From: Isoetes taiwanensis
Taxonomy: Eukaryota > Streptophyta > Lycopodiopsida > Isoetales > Isoetaceae
Assembly: GCA_021234155.1 (NCBI GenBank)
Contig: JAJEKV010000010.1
Coordinates: 13,692,538-13,756,537 of the forward strand
DNA length: 64,000 bases
Reading direction: 5' to 3'
The notes beneath the pieces were generated by a model, which was not told the origin of the DNA, searched no databases, and was given only the letters and a program-made list of their open reading frames with translations. A program made the translations under genes and the position numbers. Shown here piece after piece: positions 24,551 through 36,240 of this stretch. Each line of letters opens with the position of its first letter. Position 1 is the first letter of the stretch.

Positions 24551-25545
24551 GGTCCAAGACGGCCGGAAATTTGAAGCGCTTTGGTTCAGAGATGTTTGTG
24601 CAGACACGGGAATTGTAGAGCTCTGGAAGAATGTTGCAGGAGGTATTTGTCATCTTATGAAGCTCTTCTGCACCTCAATCTCGATGTTTTTGTGTTGTTC
24701 CGAATTGGTCTTTGCCTTAGAACGTTCTGACATGAGATTTTTCTTTTTCTTACAGCCATTCTTGCGGATGAGATGGGCCTTGGAAAGACAGTCCAGGTGA
24801 ATTCACTTTGCTGGTTCATCTAGAAGTTACGCTGTTAGCATTGTATAACTTAAGTCACGTTTTTTTGTTAGGCTCTTGCATTTCTAGCCCTCCTCCAACA
24901 TCTGGAAGGAGATCCTGGTCCTCATTTAATTGTCTGCCCAGCATCTGTGCTTGAAAACGCTGGCAAAGGGAACTAGAGAAATGGTGTCCTTCTTTTGATG
25001 TGGTACTATTCCATGGCGCTAATCGGATGTCAGCAAAAGAAGATTTGCAATATGCTGCCAAGACTCACCAACCAGCACCATTTCATGTACTGCTCGCCAG
25101 TTATTCACAATTTGAGAGACGCAGGTATTTTATGCATCATATATTTAGCTGATTAGTATTTCTCTAAAGTTTGAAAGGTATGCCCAGTGCATCCTCAAAA
25201 GAGGACCGTAGTATGTTGAGGAAATGGAATTGGAGCTGTGTGGTTATGGATGAGGCACATCTTTTAAAGGATAGAAACAGCTTAAGAACAAAGCACTTAA
25301 GATTGATTGCACAAAATGCAAGGCACCGGTTAATGATAACTGGCACACCGCTTCAGAATGACCTCCAGGTGTGCATGTTTGGCTTCAGCAAAGTCAGTTT
25401 CAACAAACTCTGTCTTTCCAGTATCGATTCAGCAAATTCGATTTATGCCTGTAGTCTTCAGCAGGATCAGGAGTTTGCTGCAAAATTTCGGCATGTTTGT
25501 CTGCTGTAGTTTACTGCTGAGTTGTGGCAGTTGCTTGAAGCTGAA
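24551..25545 (+). pseudogene. captured SNF2-family ATPase exons (CHR19/ETL1-like)
   Basis: Exons on the plus strand encode the N-terminal half of an SNF2 motor. 24756-24796 gives AILADEMGLGKTVQ, motif I. 24872-25124 gives the region from ALAFLALLQ to SYSQFER with motif Ia. 25188-25368 gives VVMDEAHLLKD, motif II, and MITGTPLQNDL, motif III. A short exon from 25522 gives LWQLLE. A further exon at 24551-24642 is possible. Introns are 75 and 63 nt with GT...AG ends, and phases fit if a 2-nt insertion near 24958 is ignored. The sequence is closest, from memory, to plant CHR19/ETL1 (Fun30/SMARCAD1 group). The C-terminal helicase lobe is absent, so it is a fragment carried by the Helitron. Confidence 0.85.
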
Positions 25546-27092
25546 GTTTTGACCTGATTGATTCGGCTTTCAGCTTTATTATAATGACAAAGATAACTTG
25601 AAGTTTACTCACGAAGGGCATCGAATTTCCAAACCTTTGCATGGGCAATTTGATGTAAGTACTTACCTGTAAATTAAGCTCTTAAGCTCTGTATGAGGAA
25701 GGATATCATATTTTGTAAATTTTCTACTGTTTGTTCCTTAGCTCTAATATACCTTTTACTCCTTCCAGGATTGCCAAGACAGAAATTAGTAAGAGTCTGC
25801 TTTTCCGACGGTAAAAGAAGATTTGATAACACTCAACTTTAAAGGTATGATCAGGAAATCATGCCCATGAGTCTAGCATTGGGATCTTGCTCATTTGTTC
25901 AAAATATTTGTTTTCTTTTATTTAGGAATTTGCTCCTACTGGGCGTATATATACTGGACGATCCTGCCTTTGGAGTTCTGCTCCCCAGTGCATTGTTACA
26001 TGTTGTAGCGCTATGGCTTGGTTCAATTTTTATAGTCTCCTTTTATCAGGTATAAAAGTTGTCCTTTTCTTGATACAAAAAGGACTTCTTGCCCAGAAGT
26101 AGTTACAACATCTTATTGAGAGACATGAAGAGGCATTATTAAAGGCATGTAATGATTGCTGAAAAACCCAAATAAATCCTGATATCTTTGAAGAATACAG
26201 GTTTCACTCCAACTGTGGATATTTATACTGAGAAGTTATTCTCAATAAGTTTCCTTGAGTTTACCAGTTTTTATAGTCCTTTCTACTTCCTGTATAGGTA
26301 AAATTGGGAGGGAACTCCTAATGCTTATACATTATCTTGAATTGAACAACTGGAATATGTAAAATATTAAAGAAGTTTGATAAAAAGGTTGGTATCAGAG
26401 TTGGAGAACATTATCCTGCAGCACGAATTAACCACCCCCACTCTTAGCTTCAGCCTGTTTATGAACAGCTGGTATTTAAGTCAAGAACAATATAGAATAA
26501 TTTGATGCAGTGTGCCGTGGCATAATTGCTTTTGTTAATATAGGTGAATCTGTATGTGTCTAGGTTATCAACATAACATGAAAGTGGAGAATATGAATAT
26601 GAAGGCCCATATATGCATGGTTTCTGCCATTCCTTATACATCAGGTACTCAAGCTTGCATTATTTTCTAAAAACCATGGCCCTTCTCTAGCAAATCTAGG
26701 TTGCACAATGGTAATGAGAATTTAAAAACTTCTCCTTGGAAATTGACCGTTCCTCAATTTGTTTTATTGGCAGGCTTTGGTTAAATTTAATCAGAAAAGA
26801 TCTCTTTGCATGGAGGGAATGCTATATTGGGGTAGATTTATAGAATGCTTAGAACTACAAGAATTATGCAAGGTGGCAAACAAATGATTGCAGTTGATCT
26901 ACATATTCAACTACATTGCCATGTTCTTTTCCAACAATTACAATTTTACATTTAAATATTTAATTGTATTTCAATGTCCTTTTCCAATGCCATGTTCTTT
27001 TCCAACAACTACAACATTATACTTCAATAATTTTCCAACAACTACAACTACCCTTGATTAATTTAGCAGCTATTAGTAGTGTTGCAAAATAT

Positions 27093-27191
27093 ATCATCAT
27101 ATAGAGAAGGAAATAGACAAATTTGTTAGATCATCATATAGAGAAGGAAATAGAAAAATTTGTTAGATCGGGAAATAGGTAAATTTGTTAG
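27093..27191 (+). repeat. 37-bp tandem repeat inside the Helitron
   Basis: Units 27093-27129 and 27130-27166 differ at one base; a third, shortened unit is 27167-27191. Each ends AAATTTGTTAG. Confidence 0.9.
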
Positions 27192-27552
27192 ATCGTATGA
27201 AAAGAAAGGGTGGAATGATGTGATGTGGATAAAAAGGCTTCCTTCTTAAAGAACTTTCTCTCTAATGTTCATTGCCTTTTAACCTTTTCACCTACTGCCT
27301 TTTTTTGCCCCTTATATACGACCTCCAAGCCTTATATTTGCAGAGGATCTAGGTCCTAGCTGTATCTTAGGCCAAAGATGGAAGACAATAATGAACACAA
27401 CTTAGGTACCAAAAATCTTGGCATCATTATCAACCCTAGGTAAGATATATTTTCTGATGCATCCAAGAAAATGTATCAATTTAACATCATGCTTTTGTTT
27501 TACAGATGCCTACAAAAAATGATACAGACGATGTGCTCCAACACATTCTCAA

Positions 27553-27810
27553 TTGGAGCAATCAATCGATGATTTACATGGTTCAATGACGTCATTCGAT
27601 GTGAACTTAGATGAATGCCCAGACATCACCCTCCCACAATTGAATGCATTTCAAGCTATACTTTGCCAACATCTAAATGGATTTAATCCAAATGCATATT
27701 CTTGGCACCCATTCATTTTATCCTTTGTACAAAAATTACGAAAAAAGAAAAGCCAAGATATACATCACAAACAACGAAATACATACAACAAAATACATAG
27801 CAAAACTTGA
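27553..27810 (+). CDS. hypothetical 85-codon frame in the Helitron
   Basis: The frame follows TTTTACAG near 27505 and encodes a hydrophilic protein with a basic tail (KLRKKKSQDIHHKQRN). It could be another captured exon. I recognise no family and saw no further exon with it. Confidence 0.2.
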   Translation: MEQSIDDLHGSMTSFDVNLDECPDITLPQLNAFQAILCQHLNGFNPNAYSWHPFILSFVQKLRKKKSQDIHHKQRNTYNKIHSKT

Positions 27811-28285
27811 GTTATTTATCAACAATCTATAGGTCCGTAGGATTGGATATTGGACAATGTATGTCATGTTGTCCTATCACAATCAAGAAGAAGACGAACA
27901 ACCTGAGACCTAAGAGCAACAAAGCAGAAAGCCGAGAGTGATGACCAACATATGCGAGCCAACAACCGTGATTCGGATCAAGACTTGGTAGAGATACTCA
28001 AGAATACACCTTGGAACTCCTCGCCACCTCACGAGACTTTGACTATAACCTCACCTCAAACTCGCATAGATTAACATTTTACTTCCACTCAAAATTGCTA
28101 AGAACAAGCATCACAATGTTCTACTCAAAGCTCTCAGAGATACTGATGCAAAACCATCTAACATGAAGGAGATAGGCTTCTTAAACGTTCTTAAACCTTT
28201 GGAATGTTTTCGTTATAATAAAAAGGTACAAATATACTGCACACTTTTCTCATTGTGGCTAAAACATTTACAACCTCCCAAAGTA

Positions 28286-28304
28286 TGCCCAGCAACGCTG
28301 GGCA
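28286..28304 (+). other. Helitron 3' hairpin
   Basis: TGCCCAGC, loop AAC, GCTGGGCA: a perfect 8-bp stem. It is followed by CCATTA and the terminal CTAG. This hairpin is the rolling-circle termination signal in Helitrons. Confidence 0.92.
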
Positions 28305-28591
28305 CCATTACTAGTATGAAAAGTATGTTTTAGCCAAAGTGGAGTCTCAACTTCCTTTCATATAGAATCCAAGTTTAAGGTACTAAACTTTGCATAATTC
28401 AAACTGTGCTAAAAGACATAAGAATAGTTAGATAATTAATAAAAAACCCTACCTCCTACTGTGGCAAGGTTGGGCCATTCCACAAGATAGAAGTAGCAAA
28501 CTATGATTACAGTAAGGAGAGTAAGACCTTGCTGTAATCAAGGCCCTACCCTCGATATACTGTACTATTAAAACCAAAATTCAAAAATATT

Positions 28592-30064
28592 TCATACAAT
28601 TGTCTTAAAAATCCTTAACATGTCACCCAGACTGTATAATAAGCCTAGGAATTGTTCATTATTAACATTTCTAGTTATATCTTTCTTGTAAAAGCCGTTA
28701 CTGTGGAAAGCTTCAATTAGATTTTTAAGATCATATGCAGCAATATGCACAGGAGTGAGCATATATATAAGGTAAAATTTGTGAAACAATTACCTTGGAT
28801 GCTTGATTATAGGGCCTGCAACTGTCTGCCATAATGAATTTAGTAACTGCAAATGGGAGCTTGACCCTTTTATCAAACCTGGATAATGTGAACATCCCAC
28901 GTTCATGGTCAATAACCAAAAATAAGAGGTTGAGAAATGCAGCTTTAAAGCCATAAGGAGTGCATCCATCTTCATTTTTATATGATGTTTCATCCTTAAT
29001 AGATAAATGCTGCAAGTTGTAAATAGTGACTTTATAATCATTCGAGAAGAAATCTTGTAAGTGTCCCCCATTAATGATGTTCGTCATCAATATACCTAGA
29101 GGCATACCTAAATTTCTTGATATCAGCCATTTCTCCTGTGTGTGCCAATTTGAGGATAAACCTAAGCTCATACCATGCAAGGTACAAATTGCACCAGGCA
29201 GGACTGCAAGCAAATCCCATGGGTATGCCTTTGCATTGTTTCCATACTTCAGTGCCCATTTGGAAAAAGCAGTGGTTCGAAAGCCAGGAATTTAGCAACT
29301 ACAAATGTTTCTCTCTCTACTGCACCAATGTCTTCAGCTTTTGCCCTTTCCGTACCCTCTGTTCATAACATTCCCCTCTGTTCATAACATTCCAGCTTGC
29401 ATCATCTTCATCACTCAGATGTTTACACCATTTGGTATGTAGTGTCCATTCTTCTCCTTAACCTTAAAGGTACAAAAGAAGATTTTGATCCCTCATGTGA
29501 TCCCAAATAAGGTCAGCTACTTCATTTATGATGTAAATAATGCCATCTTACTCATCAAGAGGGATGTTTTCATAGCATTTCATGATGTCTGTTGAGAAGA
29601 CATCATGAATTTGGTGTGGTAGATTTAATATGACATCATATGTCGAGTTTACTATCCAGCATCCATTGACCTCTTTACACCACAATCTAATTTGAGTCGC
29701 TTGTCTCGCGATGGACTTAGGTCCACATTTCAATAAAACTATTGAATGCGGTAATGCTTACGGACACTTCGGAACACCTGAGTTGTGCAAATTGGTTAGC
29801 CACCCTATATTCCTACTTGTGAGCCTTGTAGCAAGCCATAAGGTAAGGTAGTTTAGAACATTCAATAGGCACATGAAATTGAAAGCTCTCAGTTTCTTCA
29901 ATACATTTGGTTTTAATTTCAGTAGGAGAAGATGGGACCTTTTGAAAGTCTGAGCTGCTTAGTCTTTTAATAGCCATCTCCCTGATGTGGAATTGACAAA
30001 TAAAGCAAGCGTAATTTGCAGCCTTGTCAATTTCTGATATGTAGAAGTATTTTTTGTTAACCAC
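28592..30064 (-). pseudogene. reverse transcriptase, copy 1
   Basis: Read on the minus strand: an N-terminal region with EIDKAANYACFIC, then LPYLMACYKAHK and YRWLTN, then RT motifs DVFSTDIMKCYENIPL (motif A, with catalytic Asp), GIPMGFACSP at 29215-29229 (motif B), YIDD at 29083-29094 (motif C), and a thumb-like region with FDKRVKLPF. The set GIPMG plus YIDD, and the KAHK...YRW pattern, is that of Penelope-like or related non-LTR RTs, not of the LTR elements nearby. No GIY-YIG or AP endonuclease was seen. The frame has stops and shifts, some different from copy 2 and located at CAG/CTG. It lies upstream of ORF2. Confidence 0.75.
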
Positions 30065-32049
30065 TCAAGGTTACTGCAGACATCAGCATCCTTCTACAAG
30101 AATCTTTTTGCATGTAGATTTCTCAAGTGCTCCACAATGTTCATGTGGCAAAACCTGAGAATCATTTCAGTAAGATGTTTTTTATCAGAGTCAGAGAGAT
30201 CCAAAAGGTTATAGTGATGTACTCTAAAGAAATCTCTGCATATATAAGAGCTTGCACTCAAGAAGGCCTAAAATTACTTGGGAAGTGTCCACATAGCTTG
30301 AATCCACGGAATTGACATGTCTTGAACCTTCTCTGCTAGACATCTACAAGTTTTGGAACTAATCGATCACGTTTCTTTTTCTATTGTTTATATTTGTTTG
30401 GTTGAGTTGTCTCTATATTTGCTTGGTTTAGTATTTTGTTGCTATTATAATGAGTTAATTAAGGAGTAAACCATTGGGATAGGGCTCAATTGTCTTGCAC
30501 GTGGATAGAATCAGCGAAGACTGCACAGATTGCTCAGAATAGTCAGAGGAATTGTAATAGAAAGGAAATGCATTGGTTTGAATGATTGTAATGTAACTAA
30601 TATAATATGAAATATAAGGATTACTAATTTTAAAATAGTAGTGAATATGACAAATGGACATCTGAGATGGCTCTTAAGTAGATCCTCCTCGACATGAGTA
30701 AAGGGGAATATGAGCATCTGGGTAGCTAATCGGTAAGTTGAGCATGGAGCTCAAGGATTGTGCCATCTATGTTGTTTTGGCTCCTAAAGATGGAGCTATG
30801 ATTTAGAATAATGTGGCAAGGATTACATGAAGTTGCGGTCATCAGGTTATATTGATTTTTAAGCTGGAAGTGCTAGGTTTTGAGATTTTCCATTAGTTGC
30901 ATGAATATATCTCCTGCTATGGAAAGTAGGTTAATAGCGAAATATATTAAAACCATAGATAATGATTGAATTGTAACTATTGAGATAGAATTGTTAAAGG
31001 TAACGCATGATATGGGATTGAATGGTTTGGCTAAGAGAGCCATAGGAAACTTATGGGCGCGTTTGAGTATGGCTATGGTGCAAAAGCAAAGCAGTTAGCA
31101 TGAACGATGAAGTACATAGGTGTTGGATTTACATCAATATTACAAGAGAAGGCTTCCCTTGACATGTTTGGATTGTGATCATGATCTTCATCACTGAGTT
31201 TGCTACCTCGGCATGGTATTGAATGTATGAGTAACCTTGGCAAGGGGATTACACGTAGAAAATATGATAAGTTATCATGGCTACTGGATTTAGTGGAAGC
31301 TAATATGAAATTGTATTCCTTATGAAGGGTAAGCTTTTGCTTATGGACAAGCTACTTTGACATGGCTAGATTGTGATTGGGATCATAGGCATCATCGGAA
31401 ATTGATCTTTTAGGCATATGTATATTACATAATGTAATGAACATCACATGTTATTGTCATTGCATTGTTCCACTATTGTCTTAGTATTTTGATGTCTCTT
31501 GGATCCTCCGGGGTCGGGCTTCTAGGTTCGGTGGCCTAGGTTTCTCCTGCATGCCCATGTTCATCTGTATTTCTTTGTGGTACTCTTGTGCTCTATAGTT
31601 CTCCTGGCAGGGATGCTACGTCACCTTTGTGACTCCATGGTAAGAGGTCCTCCAGTGCCAGATGTGGGCAGGGAAGGGTATATGCATACGAGGTTCACCC
31701 CACCAACTCCGCCAACGGGGCTCGAAATGTGAGCTGGCTGGGCATTTCTCTGCTAACAGGGCCTGCATGTAGGCTGGCTGAGCTTCCCATTGTCCCGGAA
31801 TTGTGCGTCATGATGGTTTGGTATTTTGGCTATGTTCTTTGCTTCTGATGATTATGTGTTGTATTTTATTTGATCATATTATCATTATCTAGAACTATAC
31901 TCACATAGAATCTTTTGTTTTGCTTGTGCTTATGTCTTTGTATTCAAGATTCCAGAGTATTTCCATCCATGAAGTGGCAGCCAGGGATCCCCACTTAGTC
32001 ACAAGGACTAACCCCATTGAGTGCATGTGCAGTTAATCCGCAAGACAGT
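30065..32049. other. 5' region of the RT locus, no clear gene
   Basis: The minus-strand RT frame seems to continue a little upstream (to about 30170: HLRNLHAKRF then a stop), with a shift at an A-run near 30050. Beyond that there is no open frame with a recognisable product on either strand. A near-identical copy is at 46143-48098, with differences mostly at CAG/CTG (clear near 31515-31800 versus 47570-47850). Confidence 0.6.
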
Positions 32050-32214
32050 GGTCTAGTTCCTAACTTTCGCCAATTCAACCTGAATCTACAGAATCACTTC
32101 CAGAATTTCAAAAGACTGGGAATTCATATTGATATTATTGCCAAATAGCTATGGAGGGATTCTTAATATACAAAAATGTCAATCTTTCAGCTAATATTCC
32201 AAGTAGCACATTCA

Positions 32215-32530
32215 TCATGACCAAGCGAGGTGATTTCCTTTGCTTGTATTTCTAGTCACTTCAACTAGGATTTTTCCATGCTTTCTAGGGTCACTAGTAA
32301 TCTTTGGTGGCAGGTTGGGTGTCTTCAGATTTGTATTCTTAACCTGTTTGTAGCTAGAATACCTTCTGTCCACGTAAGCAGGCCTTATAGCAGGGCCTTG
32401 ATATTTCAGAAAAGACAGCGATTTAACCATTTTCTCAACTATGTCTGCCATCTTGTTGTTTCCATACAATTGTTTAAGCCCTTTATCCGGTGTCTTACCA
32501 AAGCTTAAAGTCATTTCCAACATCACTTTC
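32215..32530 (-). pseudogene. unknown protein of the RT locus (ORF2), C-terminal part, copy 2
   Basis: This is the clean version of 7926-8410: an open minus-strand frame running from the gypsy insertion site to a stop at 32215. It encodes about 100 residues, basic, with KTPDKGLKQLYG, RPAYVDRRYSSYK and PPKITSDPRKHGK. The joining frame in 42930-44086 is in phase across the CTTTC target. Function unknown. Confidence 0.6.
32526..32530. other. gypsy B target-site duplication, left (CTTTC)
   Basis: CTTTC directly precedes TGTTACGA and is repeated at 42930-42934 directly after TCGTAGCA. This fixes the TG...CA ends of the gypsy LTRs. Confidence 0.9.
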
Positions 32531-33053
32531 TGTTACGAACTGCAAGTGAAATCTCACTAAGTCCATACAGAACCTAGGTGACTGCAAGGAGAGTAAAGGT
32601 CTCGCCTCCCAACCGTAGATCCAACCAATGGATCACCCACTGAGCTGAGAACTAGCACCAGACATAGCCAAAGGAAAAGTCCCCTTAGAATGTGACGTCC
32701 CTTCCTTCATAAAGGCCTCCTCTTAAAATAGATCTAGTTCCCCTTTTACCTCCTCCTTCTATCTTTGGCTTTCACCTTTTGGCCAAAGATGACACACAAA
32801 GACAACGTATGATTGGGGTCATGACTCCCAATACATACGGCTGTATTAGGGCATTTACCATCCTAATACCGTATTAGGGCATTGACCTTCCTAATACTAT
32901 TCTTGTGTATACGTTTAAGATTTGGCGCCCTCTGAGTGCACAAAGCTTAACTTTGACCGATCACCGCATCACCTAGCCACCGTAGATGCCTTGGTCTCTC
33001 TACATAGACCGGCTTCACCCTTGATGTCTGGATTTTAGGTTAGAATCGTAATG
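32531..33053 (-). repeat. gypsy B 3' LTR
   Basis: About 523 bp with a clean outer end TGTTACGAACTGC. The inner end after GAATCGTA is approximate. The tandem hairpin unit starts at 32843. Confidence 0.88.
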
Positions 33054-33199
33054 ACCCACCAAGGTAAAGACAAGCGACCTCGGTTGTTGGAACTCCCAAT
33101 CGTTCCAGATGGACCCCGCTTCATATAGAATAGGCCTTCCACATTCAGAACGCAGATAAACTTCCCTGTAAGCTTCCAATAAAGACAAATGATCACGGT

Positions 33200-36100
33200 T
33201 CTTCTTTCTGCCATTCAGCTTCTGTATGTGGCGCATTGAGATACTTAACCAAATACCGCCTCCATTGTCCCTTTCCCTTTTATCTTTGAACAATCATTTC
33301 TGGAACAAACACAGATTCAGCCTCCTCCAATTCTGGTTCTGCTTCAAAAGGTAACAATTGTGGTTTAATTCCTTTGAACGGTCTCAAGTACTCAATGTTA
33401 AATGCATTATGTATCTTCCATTGTGGCGGAAGTTCAAGTCTCAGATGCATTACTATTATTATCCAGAAATGGACCATAATTCCTTGTCGAAGAACTTATG
33501 CTTCTTCCTATCGCCGAGCTCTTTCTCCCTTAATAACATGCACAAAAACCACGGTCATCTACTCCATATTGTACTTCCCATCTTCTCCGATTTGAACAAT
33601 GAGATACTTTTCTTGAGCGCTTCTATTGAAGAACAAACTTCCTCTAACACGATCCATGTCTGCGCCACTTTGTCCTTCCATCACACCTTCCGACCACTTT
33701 GATCATTGGTGTTGGTGGCGGTAGACCTTTGAACAATTTGGAAGGCTTAACCCGTTCTTTGAATGTGTTGCCATATTGTGCAAACCGTACCATAGGTAGA
33801 TAATTCTCCCATTCCCCACGTGCTCATGGACATAACTCACAACATAGACGGTAATGTTCTATGAGTTACCTCGATCGCCCTCGCTTGAGGGTGAAAAGCA
33901 ATGGAGAATTGCAACTTTGTTCCAAGACTTGTGAACAATGCACTTTAACTTACTACAAAACTTTGAATCCCTCGATCCGATATTATCACCTCTGAGTCCA
34001 TGATTTTGAACACTTCCTTAAGGAAAAGTGTTGCGGTTTTACCGAGATGCTTTCGGGGACTTCTTACAAGGAATGAATATGGCATACTTTACGGATCGTC
34101 CCACAACAGTCCGGACTTGATCATTGCCTTGGACATTACGTGGCATGGAAACAAAAATCCATAGTCACATCTTTGGAAGGGTTTTTCGTGCACACACAAT
34201 GCCATGAGCAACCCAGAGTCTTGGCGTGTGAATCTTTCATCTTCGGCCGGGTTACACATCTTTCCACAAATGTGACCACATCACTTCCGTGAATTCCAAT
34301 AAAAGTATCTAGTTACCATATCAAGAGTATTAAATATACCTCTATGCCTAGTTGGGAACTTCATGACATTCTTTCAACACAATATCAATGAAAGTTCTTT
34401 GACTTTCATTGAAAGCAACCAACCATATTTAAGCTAAACTCGAATCACCTTCATATTCATTTTTCATGGCTTGTAATGTACGTTTCCTTCCAAGTGGAAA
34501 AATTATTCATTCACCAATAATGGAATGGTTTGGAGGATCGGGGCGTCACGCTTTCGGTGCATCGGGTAACTTTATTTGTGCCGCCGCAAATATTGGATCT
34601 TATCCACTCCAAATTGTTGTAAATATTACGCCCACTTAATTTTTGCCGAGGGGTTGAAAAGCTTGTGTAAGAAGGAATTGTATGCTCTCGCCCGATCTGT
34701 TTTGATTTCAAAACGGGATCCCATCGATAATGCTTCCATGTCTTAAGGGCATGAACAATAGCAAGTAATTCTTTTTCATAGACGTGTATTTGAGCTCAGT
34801 CGATTCAATTCTGACTTTCAAAAGCAATGGGATGCTTATCTTGTTCTAAGACGGCAATAGAGGATCCACTAGCATCTCGGCAACAAACGAAAAAATTGTG
34901 CATCAAAATCCAGAGGCAAAACACCGGGGCTGATATCAACTTTGTATTTCAAATGCTCGAAGGCAACCTCTTGGGCCTATCCCAATAAAAGATAGTTTCT
35001 TTCCCCTAGCGGTAGGAGTCAAGGGCAAAGCAATGCGGCAAAATCTCGACAAAGCGCCTTAATAAATGCATAAGCCCAGGAAAGATCGCACATCTGTAAT
35101 ATTCTGAGGAATAGGCCAATCCTTGACAACCTTGACTTTAGATGGATCTGCATGAATACCAGCTGCTGACACGATGTGACCAAGATATTCGATATGTGTC
35201 TCAAAGAAAAAACTTTTCTTGCTCTTAATAAACAACTTATTAGCATGCAACGTCGCTAAGACTTGGCCCAAATGTTCAATATGCTCCGCTTCCGTGTGGC
35301 TATAAATGAGGATATCATCAAGGAAAACTACTACAAAGTGTCCAAGAAAAGGACGCAAAATTCGACTCATCATATGACAGAAGGTGGCTGGTGATATCCA
35401 GATTTGAGATCTATTTTGTTGAATATCTTGGCACCTCGCAAACAATCCAGAAGATCATCCACCCTTGGCACAGGATATTTATTTTTAATTGTGGCCTTGT
35501 TGAGGGCTCTGTAATCAATGCACATCCTGAACGTGCCGTCCTTTTTAGTAACAAGTATAACCGGAGCGCCATAAGGTGAACTACTCTCTTGTATCCAGCC
35601 ACGATCCAGCAACTCCTGAATTTGCTTCTCAACTTCTTGTTGACCTGCTGGAGAAAGACGATATGGCACCCTGGCAATAGGTGTAGTTCCTGATTCGAGA
35701 TCAATCTTATGATCTTCTGGCCTACAAGGAGGTAATGTGACCACATCATCATGAAACAGATCATCATACTTGTGTAAAACCTCCAACCATTTTGCATCTA
35801 ATTCCGACACTTGTGTCTCTTGTTGTTGCGTGGGAAATACATAGACAAGATAGGCTGCAATGGGCCCTTGCACAGACAACGTTTAATTGCTGCCTATCCC
35901 ACTTGTAAAATAGAATTTCTGGACTTAATGCCTCTGATTTGAATAGTCCCTATCTGTGCAACCAAGGTTTTATAATTGACCACGGGATCAAAGTCTCGCC
36001 ATCAAGGTATGCCCAGCACAATATCCACATTTCTTAGGTTGGGAACCACTTGGAAAGTTCGCGCAGTTGCAAATACTCCCATGGAGAAAGGCTGATGTAA

Positions 36101-36240
36101 ACCTTCGCCGAACATGATCCAAACATGTTGATACAGATTCCTGCCACTTGCCTATCCCGGAAACGAACAGTGGGCAATCTCAGCTTCTTCACAAACGCCG
36201 CAGAGATTAAGTCATGGGAGGAACCATTATGTAACTGCAC
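33200..36240 (-). pseudogene. pol: gypsy B pol polyprotein (PR-RT-RNase H-IN-chromodomain)
   Basis: On the minus strand: protease-like segment at 36240-36034 with HNGSSHDLIS, lacking the catalytic Asp as in copy A. Reverse transcriptase is at 35640-35059 with [29 protein letters not shown] and FLDD; this is the longest clean stretch. RNase H is at about 34990-34690, integrase at about 34160-33600. A linker contains WKIHNAFNIEYLRPFKG and FVPEMIVQR. The chromodomain is at 33255-33200 (YLVKYLNAPHTEAEWQKEE). The chromodomain assigns the element to the chromoviruses. Confidence 0.87.

Larger units (their letters stand above)
24233..28314 (+). mobile_element. gene-capturing Helitron, absent from copy 2
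   Basis: The element starts with TC (24233) after an A, ends with CTAG (28311-28314) before a T, and has a perfect 8-bp hairpin 6 nt before the CTAG. There is no target-site duplication. The empty site in copy 2 reads A|T at 44396/44397 with matching flanks. These are the defining marks of a Helitron. No Rep/helicase gene of Helitron type is seen in its 4082 bp, so it is non-autonomous. It carries exons of an SNF2 ATPase and a small frame with a presequence-like start. The 5' end begins with three CCTTTAT units. Confidence 0.93.
7926..32049. repeat. tandem segmental duplication, copy 1 (24.1 kb)
   Basis: The order here is the tail of a minus-strand gene (7926-8410), a gypsy element with a nested copia (8411-22758), more of the same gene (22759-24232), a Helitron (24233-28314), and a reverse transcriptase locus (28315-32049). 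The same order without the Helitron is repeated in 32050-48098. The copy starts at GGTC (7926-7929); the junction with copy 2 has GGTC at 32050-32053, and copy 2 ends at GGTC (48099-48102). Beyond these points the flanks are unrelated. Both copies share both nested insertions with identical target-site duplications, so the duplication is younger than both retrotransposons. Confidence 0.92.

Noticed and set aside
26390-26400. TGGTATCAGAG, like a copia primer-binding site, inside the Helitron
   Set aside because: No LTR ends before it and no copia coding sequence after it.
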